DNA from: an uncultured Thalassotalea sp. | GTDB lineage: Bacteria > Pseudomonadota > Gammaproteobacteria > Enterobacterales > Alteromonadaceae | Length of the DNA stretch: 64,000 bases | NCBI GenBank assembly: GCA_947492575.1 | Contig: CANLNK010000003.1 | Location: forward strand, 248,001 to 312,000 | Direction of reading: 5' to 3' | Shown here: positions 43,619 through 53,096 of the stretch, in pieces | Layout: each line of letters opens with the position of its first letter | Position numbering within the stretch: position 1 is the stretch's first letter | Position numbers and translations under genes: made by a program | The notes under the pieces: model-generated | Database searches by the model: none | What the model was told of the DNA's origin: nothing | Seen by the model: the letters and a program-made list of their open reading frames with translations, nothing else

Positions 43619-44108
43619 AGCTCACTTCCTCTTTTTTCAATATGGAGTTTACTGTCAGGAGAACAGACATCCATATCAACGAAAGGACTAGAAACGTCAC
43701 GACAGTGGGCTGCGGGAAGCTTACAGCACCAAGTTTTGCACCAGCAAAATAAGAGAGTGGTGCAAGTGCCCCACCCGCGATAATGGGTAGAATAATGTGC
43801 TTTTGCATAAAAGATAGGCTATGACGAAGCGTCGCGGCGAAGCACGCCCAAAGGGTAATCAACCATAATGGGATGACTTTCATGTCCCCCCCAAAATCAA
43901 AGATAGACAAATGAATCAGCACACTGTCAACAATAAACCCGGTAAGCGCTAAACAACAAATGAGCACGACTTCTTTGTCGCGCTCTTCACATTCACTCAC
44001 ATGCCATGCTAGCCAAGCCAGAGCTACAGGGATGAAGTAGTTGCCTATTAGAATTAGACCCAACCATGAAAAGTTAAAAAAAATCGCGTTTAGTATCATT
44101 TGTTGCAT
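43611..44108 (-). CDS. DUF2878 family membrane protein
   Basis: 165-residue inner-membrane protein with five or six hydrophobic segments. The characteristic features are FNFSWLGLILIGNYFIPVAL at the N-terminus and GFIVDSVLIHLSIFDFGGDM, then PLWLITLWACFAATLRHSL. Function unknown. It is first in the operon with the chalcone isomerase-like and DUF3833 genes, behind a candidate ECF promoter. Confidence 0.87.
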   Translation of the reverse strand: MQQMILNAIFFNFSWLGLILIGNYFIPVALAWLAWHVSECEERDKEVVLICCLALTGFIVDSVLIHLSIFDFGGDMKVIPLWLITLWACFAATLRHSLSFMQKHIILPIIAGGALAPLSYFAGAKLGAVSFPQPTVVTFLVLSLIWMSVLLTVNSILKKEEVSYA

Positions 44109-44136
44109 TGCAAACTCTTAGTCAGTTATTGAGCAA

Positions 44137-44162
44137 TACGATAGATAGTTAGCAATGGATTA
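44137..44162 (-). promoter_or_regulatory. Candidate ECF promoter of the DUF2878 operon
   Basis: On the minus strand TAATC (44162-44158), a 17-base spacer, then CGTA (44140-44137), 28 bases before the ATG. One mismatch in the -35 compared with the TGATC of the sigma and LON promoters. Confidence 0.4.
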
Positions 44163-44286
44163 CATTCGAATGAATCGAGAATGAGCTGAGGTCTAACAGA
44201 CAACTAGAAATCAGTAAGAAGAGAACTAGCGGTGAAAATAAAAGAATAAAATGAACGACAAACAGTGAGAGTTTGTCGTCGATAAA

Positions 44287-45267
44287 TTACTGATGAACCC
44301 GCGCTTCCAAAGAAGAAACAAACTTAGCCGGTTTATCTACCCCCAAGTATATCTCGTGTTGATTCAGCAGTTTTATTTTCACATTAGGCACACCAGCAAG
44401 GTTATAACGTTTAACGTTCGGTTGTCTGCGCACAAACTCTTTATGTAGTTCTACCGATTCAATATCACTGAATTCGACAGTATTAAATGGATAGATCCCG
44501 TATCTAATGATCAGTCTATTCTCCGCAATTGACACAGGACGAATAGAGATAGCTCGATATTCCGCGACAAAGAAAATGATGCCAGCAATGGTTAGCATTG
44601 ACACGACGTTTGCCGCAAAAGGAGACCAAATAAAATGGAGCACCAAATGCATGATTGGCAATTCAAATATCATTAACAAGATGAAACCTAATAAGTTGCT
44701 TTTCGTGCCATCTTTTTGATCAACGCTGAAATGTTCTATTCCAGAAAAGGCAACGCGATTAATCCGTTGCGCTTTTAAGAAATAGGTCCACATCGTTGCT
44801 TCAAATGTCATAATTGAGCCAATGATGCCACTACCGAACTTCGACGCTATCGCATTAGATATGGCTTCATCAGGGTCTTTAGATAAGCTTAGAGACAACT
44901 TAATACTGGTAAATACACTGTAAATCGTTACAAGCTCAAATAGCACGAACCCAACTAACACAAGATAACGCAGTTTTTCCAAATAGGTCCAAAGCAGCTT
45001 TTCCTGTGCAGGAATAGCAAGACTTCCAACCAATATAATGATCGCTATGTAAGCGATGGACTTAATCAGCGCCTCTTTTTTGTTTTCAATGCAAAAGAAG
45101 CAAATAAGAGGAAGTACAATGAAACCATCAACTAGCAGTAACCATTCATCATTGATTTGGCCGTAGTCATTAAATACATGATTATATTGGTAAAAAAATG
45201 ACCACCAAACACACATGACGATTAGCGAGAGTAGCGGAATTTGGCGTTTTAAGGTGGATAACGTCAT
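44287..45267 (-). CDS. Membrane protein of unknown function with a C-terminal PH-like region
   Basis: 326-residue protein that I do not recognise. The first 250 residues contain about eight hydrophobic segments (IPLLSLIVMCVWWSFFYQY; LLVDGFIVLPLICFFCI; IAYIAIIILVGSLAIPA; YLVLVGFVLFELVTIYSVF; LLGFILLMIFELPIMHLVL; VSMLTIAGIIFFVAEYRAI). The last 80 residues are soluble (RLIIRYGIYPFNTVEFSDIE then VKIKLLNQHEIYLGVDKP) and resemble a bacterial PH-type beta domain. It has no obvious operon partner and lies behind the photo-oxidative island without the shared promoter. Confidence 0.75.
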   Translation of the reverse strand: MTLSTLKRQIPLLSLIVMCVWWSFFYQYNHVFNDYGQINDEWLLLVDGFIVLPLICFFCIENKKEALIKSIAYIAIIILVGSLAIPAQEKLLWTYLEKLRYLVLVGFVLFELVTIYSVFTSIKLSLSLSKDPDEAISNAIASKFGSGIIGSIMTFEATMWTYFLKAQRINRVAFSGIEHFSVDQKDGTKSNLLGFILLMIFELPIMHLVLHFIWSPFAANVVSMLTIAGIIFFVAEYRAISIRPVSIAENRLIIRYGIYPFNTVEFSDIESVELHKEFVRRQPNVKRYNLAGVPNVKIKLLNQHEIYLGVDKPAKFVSSLEARVHQ

Positions 45268-45495
45268 GGAGTGACTATTTAATATGAGCTTTTAGTATGA
45301 GCTATGGCATTAAAAATCTTAGCGTCAACATTATTAACTGAACATCATAATGAGCAAATACCATTTAACATGCACCGCTTGGTCAAACAACGTGTCACGC
45401 TAATAAAAAACAACAAAACAAATAAGAACGTTGTCAGCTTACACAGTTACAACGTAATACTATGTGTTATCAGCAAGCTGGTGAGGCTTTTTAAA

Positions 45496-45795
45496 TTAAT
45501 CTATATCGTCGATAGCAACGCCAATTAAATACAATTCATCAGACTCTTCATCAACGCGAACTACCTTACCGGTTACATCTAATGATTGAACCGTTGAGTT
45601 AGCAGACTCTACTTTCGCTTTAACTTGCGTACCTATTTCAAGCGGGTGGCTTACTTCAATTGCCATGCCTGTTGCACTTAAATCGCGACATGTAGCAACG
45701 AACTCGCTATTAATTTCGTCGTCAATAACGGTTACTTGCACTTCGCTATTGAGCAACATTCGATAAAAGTTACGTTTATCATCAAAATTAACCAT
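45496..45795 (-). CDS. PilZ domain-containing protein
   Basis: 99-residue single-domain PilZ protein, a candidate cyclic-di-GMP receptor. The N-terminal FDDKRNFYRMLLNSEVQVTV contains the RxxxR-like arginines (KRNFYR), and CRDLSATGMAIEV supplies the (D/N)xSxxG motif. Length and arrangement match the small PilZ family of gammaproteobacteria. GGAAGGG lies just before the ATG. It sits 112 bases upstream of nothing on its own strand and follows hrpA on the minus strand, probably as a separate transcript. Confidence 0.9.
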   Translation of the reverse strand: MVNFDDKRNFYRMLLNSEVQVTVIDDEINSEFVATCRDLSATGMAIEVSHPLEIGTQVKAKVESANSTVQSLDVTGKVVRVDEESDELYLIGVAIDDID

Positions 45796-45907
45796 GGTTC
45801 CCTTCCCCTACTAGCCCTAATGGCGATGTTATTATTCTACTTTTATTTATACTTTGAAGAACGAAGTTCGTCAAACCGACGGACTTCGTTTATGCCAACA
45901 TACGCGC

Positions 45908-48900
45908 CTATAAATCTAATGAGCTTATGTGGTTCTTAATACGCTTCACCGATATTGGGTAAGCGGTTCCTAAATTCTGGGCAAACAGGCTTACTCTAAG
46001 CTCTTCGATCATCCACTGACACTCAATTAGATCTGACGGCATAGCTAAATCTTTGCGCTGCTTCGCCATAATATCATCAACGGTTGCCTGAATTTTATTC
46101 ACCTCTAGCATTTTCAATCTGTCTTGATTTGGATCAATCGGCAATTTTTCTAAACGACGAATTATGGCGGTTAGATAACGAATAAGATCATCGAGCTTAT
46201 CAATACCCGACTTAACAACAAAACCTTTGAAAACAAGCCCTTCTAGTTGCGCTTTAATATCTCCGTGATTTTGAATCATGTTAAGCTGCACATTGCCTTT
46301 CAGCTTTTTGCGAATATCGTGGTGAAGGTTAAGCGCTTTCTCTACTTTAATCGCAGCATCAAGCACGCAATCAGCAATTTCAGCGCGAACGTAATCTCGA
46401 AGTGCATTAAAGTCTGCTTCGTTTCTCGGCACGTCTTTCTGCTCGATAAGGTATTGCGCTGCCGCGGCTATACAGTCTTGGAGCAAGTCGTTAATGGAAC
46501 CAAACGGATTAAAGTACAGGCCAAGCTTAGCTTTGTTGGGTAGCTTCTCTTGCAAGTATTTTATTGGCGATGGAATGTTTAACAGAATAAGGCGCGTGGT
46601 ACCTTTGAGCATCGCAGCTTGCGCAACTGACTCTTGTTCAAACAATTCAATAGCAACCGAACCTTTTTTATCAACAAGAGCTGGGAAAGCTTTAATCGTG
46701 ATATTGGCCATTTTCTTCTCATAGCCTTTTGGCAAAACGCCAAAATTCCATTCGGTAATATCCGATTGTTCAATGCCCTTTTCAGCGACTTTCTTGATAG
46801 TCGACTTCACCTTGCCTTGCAGTGACTGTTGAAGATCAACAAGATTTCGGCCTTGCTTAACCAACTTACCTTTATCGTCAACCACTCTAAAATTCATTTT
46901 TAAATGCGCAGGTAACTCAACTTCCCGCCACACGTCTTCCGGCAATCGCACGCCCGTCATTCGTAGCAACTGCTTTGCCAGTGCTTGCTGAAAAGAGAGC
47001 TCGCCCATCACCATTTTGGCAACACTTGCTTCGGCGTAATTGGGCGCAGGTACAAAGTTACGGCGTAACGTTTTTGGAAGGCCTTTGATGTAAGCAATCG
47101 CCAGTTCAAGCCTTAACGCTGGAATTAGCCAATCAAATCCGTTGTCTTGAACTTGATTCAGAATACCAACCGGAATGTGCACTGAAATTCCGTCCTCTTC
47201 ATCGCCTGGGGAGAAGTGATAGCTCAGCGGCAGTTTGATATTTTCTTGTTGCCAAATATCAGGATACTCGGCTTTGGACACCTTGTTTTCGTCTTCTTGC
47301 AACAAGAACGCGCGTGTGAAGTTTAGCAACTCTGGCGTTTTCACCTTCGCCTTTTTCCACCACGAGAGTAGACTGCGCTGACAAATTACCTGCTCAGGCA
47401 ATCGCTGCTGATAAAACTCGAACATAAGTTCTTCATCGGCTAAGAACCCCTTTGTACGGGCTTTTTGTTCTAGCTTTTCAATGTCTTCAACCAACTTCTT
47501 GTTGTGCTTAAAGAATGCCTCGTTGATCGCCATATCACCGTTAACAAGCGCCTCTCTGATAAAGATTTCGCGACACGTATCCGGTTCAATTTTGTTAAAA
47601 TTAACTTTTCGCTTAGGCACGATAACTAGGCCATACAAGCTAATTTGCTCATACGCCATTACCGCGCCTTGTTTTTTCTCCCAATGTGGCTCGCTGTAAC
47701 TACGTTTAATTAAATGAGCGGCCATAGGTTCTAGCCAGTGGGGCTCAATTTTAGCCACCATACGACCAAATAAACGACTGGTTTCCACGAGCTCTGCTGC
47801 CATCAACCATTTAGGTGGTTTCTTGGCAAGCGGCGATCCAGGGAAGACAAAGAACTTGCTGCCGCGAGCTCCTTTGAACTCACGGTTTTCATCGAGTTGT
47901 CCAATATGACTCAGTAAACCTGATAACAGCGCCTGATGAACAATCGCCATTTGGCCTTCTTGCTCGGTATCAAGCGTGGTCATAGGAATGTTCATTTCTT
48001 TTAGCGTTTGTTTTAATTGAGCAATAATGTCTTGCCACTCTCGCACACGAATATAGGAAATGAACTCCTTTTGGCACATCTTTCTAAATTGGTTATTCGA
48101 CAGCGCTTTTTGTTGCTCCTGCAAATAATCCCAAAGATTTAGAATCGATTTAAAATCAGATTGCTTATCTTTGAAACGACTGTGCTTCTCATCAGCAGCT
48201 TGTTGTTTTTCGTGTGGTCTTTCGCGAGGATCTTGTATGCTAAGCGCACTCACAATAATAAACGCTTGCTCGATACAGCCTAAATCAATGGCGCTGAGTA
48301 CCATTTTCGCTAAGCGAGGATCAATTGGAAAACGAGCAAGCTGTCGCCCTACTTTAGTTAATTTACGCGCACTATCATTAGCATGAGATGTCGATATAGC
48401 AGCAAGCTCTTCTAACAAACGAACACCATCATTGATGTTGCGGTTATCTGGCGCCTGCACAAATGGAAAATCTTTAATGTCACCAAGGTCAAGCGATAGC
48501 ATTTGCAAAATAACCATCGCCAAATTGGTACGTAGTATTTCTGGATCGGTAAACTCTGCGCGAGAGAGGAAATCTTCTTCGGAATAAAGGCGAATACAAA
48601 CACCCGCAGAAACACGACCACAACGACCTGCTCTCTGGTTTGCACTTGCTTGTGATATCTCCTCTATCGGCAATCGCTGAACTTTAGTGCGATAGCTATA
48701 ACGAGAAATACGCGCAGTGCCTGGATCAATCACATACTTGATACCAGGTACCGTTAAACTGGTTTCGGCAACGTTGGTTGCTAATACAATATTTCGCCCT
48801 GTATGCGATTGGAAAATACGGTTCTGCTCTTGCACCGTAAGGCGCGCATACAACGGCAATACATTTGTATTGCGATAGTTTTCTTTCTCAAGAGCCGCAG

Positions 48901-49849
48901 CAGTATCACGAATTTCTCGTTCACCATTTAGGAAAATAAGAATATCGCCTTGGCTTATCTCTGAAACTTCATCAACCGCGTCGATAATGCCAGTGATAAC
49001 ATCAACCGAATCATTACCCCTTACCAATGGGCGGTAGCGCATTTCCACAGGATAAGTACGACCTGAGACAGAAATAATGGGCGCGTTGTTAAAATGCTTA
49101 GAAAAACGCTCAGGGTCTATTGTCGCTGACGTGATGATAACTTTTAGATCAGGGCGACGTGGCAAGATTTGCTTTAAGTAACCCAATATAAAATCAATAT
49201 TGAGACTACGCTCATGGGCTTCATCGATTATGATCGTGTCGTACTGACGCAACAAACGGTCGTTTTGCATTTCTGCTAGCAAGATACCGTCAGTCATAAG
49301 TTTGATATAACTGTTTTCACTGACTTGGTCGTTAAATCGTACTTTGTAACCAACTGCTTGGCCAAGCGGTGACTTAAGTTCTTCTGCAATGCGATTTGCA
49401 ACCGTGCGCGCAGCAATTCGTCGGGGTTGTGTATGGCCGATAATGCCGTCTACACCGCGCCCTAATGCTAAACAAATTTTCGGAATTTGCGTCGTTTTAC
49501 CTGAGCCTGTTTCACCCGCAATAATAACCACTTGATTATTTTCAATGGCTTCAGCAATTTCGTCTACGCTTTCAGAAACAGGTAACCCCTGCGCGTATTC
49601 AACCTTCGGGCGATTGTTCAGCTTGAATGATTTACTGGCAATCGATAACTCAATAACGCTATTTATCTTCTCGTATGCTTTTTCGCGCTTATCTTGGGCT
49701 TTAATCTTGCGAGTCCCGATAATACGACTTTTCAAACGTCCAACATCCGACTGCTTTACTTGCGATAATCGCGCTAGTAAGTACTTTTCATTGCGTTGAC
49801 TTTCTTGTGATGTTGACGACACGTTCGATTGATTTTTTTCTTGTACCAT
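45908..49849 (-). CDS. hrpA: ATP-dependent RNA helicase HrpA
   Basis: 1313-residue DEAH-box helicase from the ATG at 49849, close to the 1300 residues of E. coli HrpA; an in-frame TTG at 49900 is less likely. Motifs are GETGSGKTTQIP (I), TDGILLAEM, DEAH in IIIDEAHERSLNIDF (II), SATI (III), and TSLTVPGIKYVIDPG then QRAGRCGRV (V/VI). Helicase-associated and OB-fold regions follow, with the long DUF3418 C-terminal part (MKMN-FRVVDDKG type). It unwinds RNA and rescues colliding ribosomes in E. coli. Monocistronic. Confidence 0.95.
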   Translation of the reverse strand: MVQEKNQSNVSSTSQESQRNEKYLLARLSQVKQSDVGRLKSRIIGTRKIKAQDKREKAYEKINSVIELSIASKSFKLNNRPKVEYAQGLPVSESVDEIAEAIENNQVVIIAGETGSGKTTQIPKICLALGRGVDGIIGHTQPRRIAARTVANRIAEELKSPLGQAVGYKVRFNDQVSENSYIKLMTDGILLAEMQNDRLLRQYDTIIIDEAHERSLNIDFILGYLKQILPRRPDLKVIITSATIDPERFSKHFNNAPIISVSGRTYPVEMRYRPLVRGNDSVDVITGIIDAVDEVSEISQGDILIFLNGEREIRDTAAALEKENYRNTNVLPLYARLTVQEQNRIFQSHTGRNIVLATNVAETSLTVPGIKYVIDPGTARISRYSYRTKVQRLPIEEISQASANQRAGRCGRVSAGVCIRLYSEEDFLSRAEFTDPEILRTNLAMVILQMLSLDLGDIKDFPFVQAPDNRNINDGVRLLEELAAISTSHANDSARKLTKVGRQLARFPIDPRLAKMVLSAIDLGCIEQAFIIVSALSIQDPRERPHEKQQAADEKHSRFKDKQSDFKSILNLWDYLQEQQKALSNNQFRKMCQKEFISYIRVREWQDIIAQLKQTLKEMNIPMTTLDTEQEGQMAIVHQALLSGLLSHIGQLDENREFKGARGSKFFVFPGSPLAKKPPKWLMAAELVETSRLFGRMVAKIEPHWLEPMAAHLIKRSYSEPHWEKKQGAVMAYEQISLYGLVIVPKRKVNFNKIEPDTCREIFIREALVNGDMAINEAFFKHNKKLVEDIEKLEQKARTKGFLADEELMFEFYQQRLPEQVICQRSLLSWWKKAKVKTPELLNFTRAFLLQEDENKVSKAEYPDIWQQENIKLPLSYHFSPGDEEDGISVHIPVGILNQVQDNGFDWLIPALRLELAIAYIKGLPKTLRRNFVPAPNYAEASVAKMVMGELSFQQALAKQLLRMTGVRLPEDVWREVELPAHLKMNFRVVDDKGKLVKQGRNLVDLQQSLQGKVKSTIKKVAEKGIEQSDITEWNFGVLPKGYEKKMANITIKAFPALVDKKGSVAIELFEQESVAQAAMLKGTTRLILLNIPSPIKYLQEKLPNKAKLGLYFNPFGSINDLLQDCIAAAAQYLIEQKDVPRNEADFNALRDYVRAEIADCVLDAAIKVEKALNLHHDIRKKLKGNVQLNMIQNHGDIKAQLEGLVFKGFVVKSGIDKLDDLIRYLTAIIRRLEKLPIDPNQDRLKMLEVNKIQATVDDIMAKQRKDLAMPSDLIECQWMIEELRVSLFAQNLGTAYPISVKRIKNHISSLDL

Positions 49850-49900
49850 GCTTGGAAATGCTATGTCTAAACGGCATATAACAACCTGTTTGATCAGCAA

Positions 49901-50053
49901 TTATACATCTGATAATTACGTGTTCAGGCGGTGCTTAACTTAAGGGAAGTTTTGCCAATTAACGAATATGAAGAATATATGGGGTGATAGTAACAAAAAG
50001 TAAAGCAAATATCGCCAAACTTTTCAGTAGGAAGGCTTACAGCAGTAGACAAA
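49901..50053. other. Intergenic region, no feature apparent
   Basis: Short AT-rich stretch between the hrpA start and the CBS gene terminator. It should carry the hrpA promoter; none was assigned with confidence. Confidence 0.3.
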
Positions 50054-50087
50054 AATAAAGGTGAAAGCTATAGCCTTCACCTTTATT
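50054..50087 (-). terminator. Terminator of the CBS-domain gene
   Basis: AATAAAGGTGAA and TTCACCTTTATT form a perfect 12-bp stem around a loop that itself contains GCTATAGC. On the minus strand it continues into TTTTTGTC. Confidence 0.8.
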
Positions 50088-50132
50088 TCTTCGTATTAAT
50101 GTTCGTCTTGTAGATTGAACGTATGGAATAGC

Positions 50133-50558
50133 CTACTGGTCACTCAAGTGATAAGCAGCTCTAAGGTGTTTATCAACCGCCATCAGAACTTCATTACGGC
50201 TTATCGTCCCCACTAACTTACCACTGTCATCTACGACAGGGTAAATCTTAGGTTTGTTGCCAGCTAACATTTGCTGAGCAAGCTCAACAATGCTGTCGTA
50301 AGGTCTAACAGATAGAACTTCTGTTTGCATTAAGTCAGAGACATCTGCGATGTGCTGATGAAAGTAGCTAGACTCAAGCATCTTCTTCAGCAAATCACTT
50401 TCCGATAAATAACCAATGAGGCGGTTAGCGCTATCAACAACAGGGCCGCCTATCTGCTTCGTTTTTAAAAGCCTGAAAGATGCCTCCTCAATCACCATAT
50501 CTGCAGTGAATTTAACGGGGTAATGGTTCATATATTGTTGTATTTTAATTGAGTCCAT
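50133..50558 (-). CDS. CBS domain-containing protein
   Basis: 141-residue protein made of two CBS motifs in tandem: VIEEASFRLLKTKQIGGPVV then LIGYLSESDLLKKML, and VRPYDSIVELAQQMLAGNKP then LVGTISRNEVLMAVDK. A CBS pair binds adenine nucleotides and acts as an energy or ionic sensor. With no attached domain its target is unknown. AAGG lies six bases before the ATG. Single gene. Confidence 0.93.
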   Translation of the reverse strand: MDSIKIQQYMNHYPVKFTADMVIEEASFRLLKTKQIGGPVVDSANRLIGYLSESDLLKKMLESSYFHQHIADVSDLMQTEVLSVRPYDSIVELAQQMLAGNKPKIYPVVDDSGKLVGTISRNEVLMAVDKHLRAAYHLSDQ

Positions 50559-50697
50559 GTGCTGCCTTTCATTTTCCGCTGTAATCGTTGACTTAATGAC
50601 GCTTGGTAATAAACGCCCTCAACTCTAACTTTAGTCGTAAATTACTCATATTTCATACTATTAACGACGATTATTTATTTACAAAGTATCTAACGCT

Positions 50698-51747
50698 TTA
50701 TTCGTCAGCAAATATCGCAGCTTTGGCTTTTTCGCCTTGAACGCGGCTCGCGCGATACATGCCCTTACTATTGAAAGGCATTGCGATATTGCCCTTAGCA
50801 TCAATAGCGATTACACCGCCATCTCCACCTGCTTCCACCAGTACTTTGTTAACCACAGTATCCGCTGCTTCTTGCAGTGATATTCCTTGATATTTCATGC
50901 GTGCACAGATATCGGCTGCTACATGATAGCGAATAAAATACTCACCATGTCCTGTTGCTGACACTGCACAACTTTGGTTATTGGCGTATGTGCCTGCGCC
51001 AATAATGGGTGAGTCACCTACTCGTCCATATCGTTTCGCCGTCATGCCACCTGTTGACGTACCTGCGACAATATCGCCTGACTTATCTAATGCTACTGCG
51101 CCAACCGTGCCAAACTTAAACTCGTTGTCTAAGGTTGCATGCGCCGCCTGAAAATCTTTTAATTCTCGTTCTTTTTTTGCAAGTTTCTTTTTCGCTCTTT
51201 GTAGTGCTTTATAGCGAAACTCAGTATCGAAATATTTGTTATCGACAAACTCCAATGCTTGCTGCTTAGCGAACTGTTCAGCACCTTCACCACTCAACAT
51301 GACATGTACCGATTTCTCCATCACTGCTTCAGCAAGTGCGATAGGACTTTTCACTGTTTTTACCCCCGACACGGCACCAGCATTTAGGGTTTTACCGTGC
51401 ATGATTGACGCATCTAATTCGTGGTCACCATCAAATGTATAAACTGCACCTACGCCTGCATTAAATAGTGGTGAACCTTCTAGTATTTGTATGGCCGCAA
51501 TTACCGCTTGCTGACTGTCAGCTCCTTTTTCGAGTAACGCGTAACCTTTATTGACTGCCTCTAATAGTTTGTTTTCATATTGTTTTCTCTTTTCAGGCGT
51601 CATTTTCTCGCGATTTATCGTGCCTGCGCCGCCATGAATGGCAATGGCAAATTCAGGCTGTTGATTAGCAGCGCTTGTAGTAGGCAAAAATGATAAAGCA
51701 GCGCCAATAGAAAGGCTTGTGAATAGCGTTTTAATGGTAATGTTCAT
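50698..51747 (-). CDS. iaaA: Isoaspartyl peptidase/L-asparaginase, secreted
   Basis: 349-residue Ntn-hydrolase of the plant-type asparaginase family. A signal peptide ends near TTSAANQQ. The catalytic threonine created by autocleavage is T214 in FKFGTVGAVALDKSG, with AIHGGAGTI near the N-terminus and GTSTGGMTAKRYGRVGDSPI downstream. It removes isoaspartyl residues from dipeptides and hydrolyses asparagine, probably in the periplasm. The ATG at 51747 was preferred to a TTG six codons earlier. Confidence 0.92.
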   Translation of the reverse strand: MNITIKTLFTSLSIGAALSFLPTTSAANQQPEFAIAIHGGAGTINREKMTPEKRKQYENKLLEAVNKGYALLEKGADSQQAVIAAIQILEGSPLFNAGVGAVYTFDGDHELDASIMHGKTLNAGAVSGVKTVKSPIALAEAVMEKSVHVMLSGEGAEQFAKQQALEFVDNKYFDTEFRYKALQRAKKKLAKKERELKDFQAAHATLDNEFKFGTVGAVALDKSGDIVAGTSTGGMTAKRYGRVGDSPIIGAGTYANNQSCAVSATGHGEYFIRYHVAADICARMKYQGISLQEAADTVVNKVLVEAGGDGGVIAIDAKGNIAMPFNSKGMYRASRVQGEKAKAAIFADE

Positions 51748-51934
51748 AGGTGACTTATCTTTCAATTATTAGATTAGTTAGGGGTATTGTAACCCGTTGA
51801 TTTTGTCGAGTTACTCACCCAAATCTACCGATTGAATCATCAAATGTAAAATCGACTTTTGTTTACAAAAGCGATTAAGTTGTTTATCGTCCAGTGGTCT
51901 TACCAGAAAATAATCCTGAGAGCGAAATAGAATA

Positions 51935-52741
51935 ATGAACAATAAGCTCGTAGAAATACACTATGAAAACGACATTGCCTTTGTCGATTTTAATCGCGCT
52001 GAAAAACACAATGCGCTCAATATGGATATGTTTAAAGCGATTAAACAGACCATAAAAACCCTTAAAAAAGACCGAAACATTCGTGCAGTTATCGTACAAG
52101 GAAAAGGTGTCGACTTCTGTACTGGCTTGGACGTTAGATCTGTAATGAAATCGCCTAGCAATGCGGTTAAGTTGCTATTCAAATTTTTACCTGGCCAATC
52201 AAACTTGGCGCAATACGTGTCAACTGGGTGGCAGGAAATTCCCGTGCCAGTCATTATGGTGCTGCACGGACGTGTTTGGGGTGGTGGCTTGCAAATAGCG
52301 CTGGGCGCTGATTTCCGAATCGCTGATGAAAAAGCTATGTTTTCAGTGATGGAAGCAAGATGGGGCTTAATTCCAGATATGGGCGGCACACTCGCATTAA
52401 AAGAGCTCATGCCAACTGATAAAGCCAAACTGCTTGCAATGACAGGCAGAGAGTTTTCAGCAAAGCAAGCAGCCAAACTAAATTTAGTGACTAAGGTTTC
52501 TGACTCACCGCTTGATGCGGCTAAAAAGCTGGCAGAGGAAATCGCCCAGCAATCACCAGACGCTGTCGCAGGCGTGAAAAAGCTCTACAAAAACGCGTGG
52601 TGGCACAGTAAAGGCTTCGCATTGGCAAGAGAGTCTTGGTATCAGATTAAGGTAATGGCAGGTAAAAACCAGCGCATAAAAACCTTTAATCAAACCAATC
52701 CGGACAACACCAAGCCTTTCAAATCAAGGGATAATTGGTAG
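51935..52741 (+). CDS. Crotonase/enoyl-CoA hydratase family protein
   Basis: 268-residue crotonase-fold protein. The oxyanion-hole segments are FCTGLDVRSVMKSPSNAVKL and IMVLHGRVWGGGLQIALGAD, and FSVMEARWGLIPDMGGTLAL aligns with the active-site helix (E in EARWG, D in IPDMGG). The insertion around residues 65-95 (LLFKFLPGQSNLAQYVSTGW) is typical of a crotonase subgroup annotated as enoyl-CoA hydratase/isomerase. Substrate unknown. Single gene on the plus strand, divergent from iaaA. Confidence 0.9.
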   Translation: MNNKLVEIHYENDIAFVDFNRAEKHNALNMDMFKAIKQTIKTLKKDRNIRAVIVQGKGVDFCTGLDVRSVMKSPSNAVKLLFKFLPGQSNLAQYVSTGWQEIPVPVIMVLHGRVWGGGLQIALGADFRIADEKAMFSVMEARWGLIPDMGGTLALKELMPTDKAKLLAMTGREFSAKQAAKLNLVTKVSDSPLDAAKKLAEEIAQQSPDAVAGVKKLYKNAWWHSKGFALARESWYQIKVMAGKNQRIKTFNQTNPDNTKPFKSRDNW

Positions 52742-53096
52742 AGCGTTAATCAGCAAAAGCCAATTCGGGTAGCTAGTAAGCTGAAGCAGTTGCAATTTGA
52801 ACGGTTAGGTTTAAGTGAAAATATTCGATCAAACCTAACAACTGAATATAAGCTAGCAAAAAAGTTCGCTTAATGCTCGCTTAAGGCAAATTAGACACTG
52901 AAGTAGACGAGGTCCCTAAGTAAATTATTGATCATACTTAAGTTGATATTAGAGCAAAACACGGCCGTTTTTTAATTAATATTGACCTCATTTCTACCAT
53001 TGATTTAATAGGTTACCGCAGCAATAAATTCCATTGGCATATAACCGTTAAGAAATAGAGAATCCCCTAATGGTTAATTGCCAAGAGCTTATTCGA
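52742..53096. other. 355-bp intergenic region
   Basis: Lies between the convergent crotonase and DUF1566/peroxidase genes. No coding sequence was seen. An inverted repeat GTTAGGTTT (52804-52812)/AAACCTAAC (52831-52839) with an 18-base loop may be a weak end signal of the crotonase transcript; no T-run follows. Confidence 0.4.

Noticed and set aside
45304-45528. 74-codon plus-strand frame
   Set aside because: It overlaps the PilZ gene end, lacks a Shine-Dalgarno sequence and has a low-complexity Asn/Lys composition typical of AT-rich intergenic DNA.
52804-52839. Inverted repeat as crotonase terminator
   Set aside because: The stem is 9 bp with an 18-base loop and has no T-run, so it is not called a terminator; only noted in the intergenic entry.
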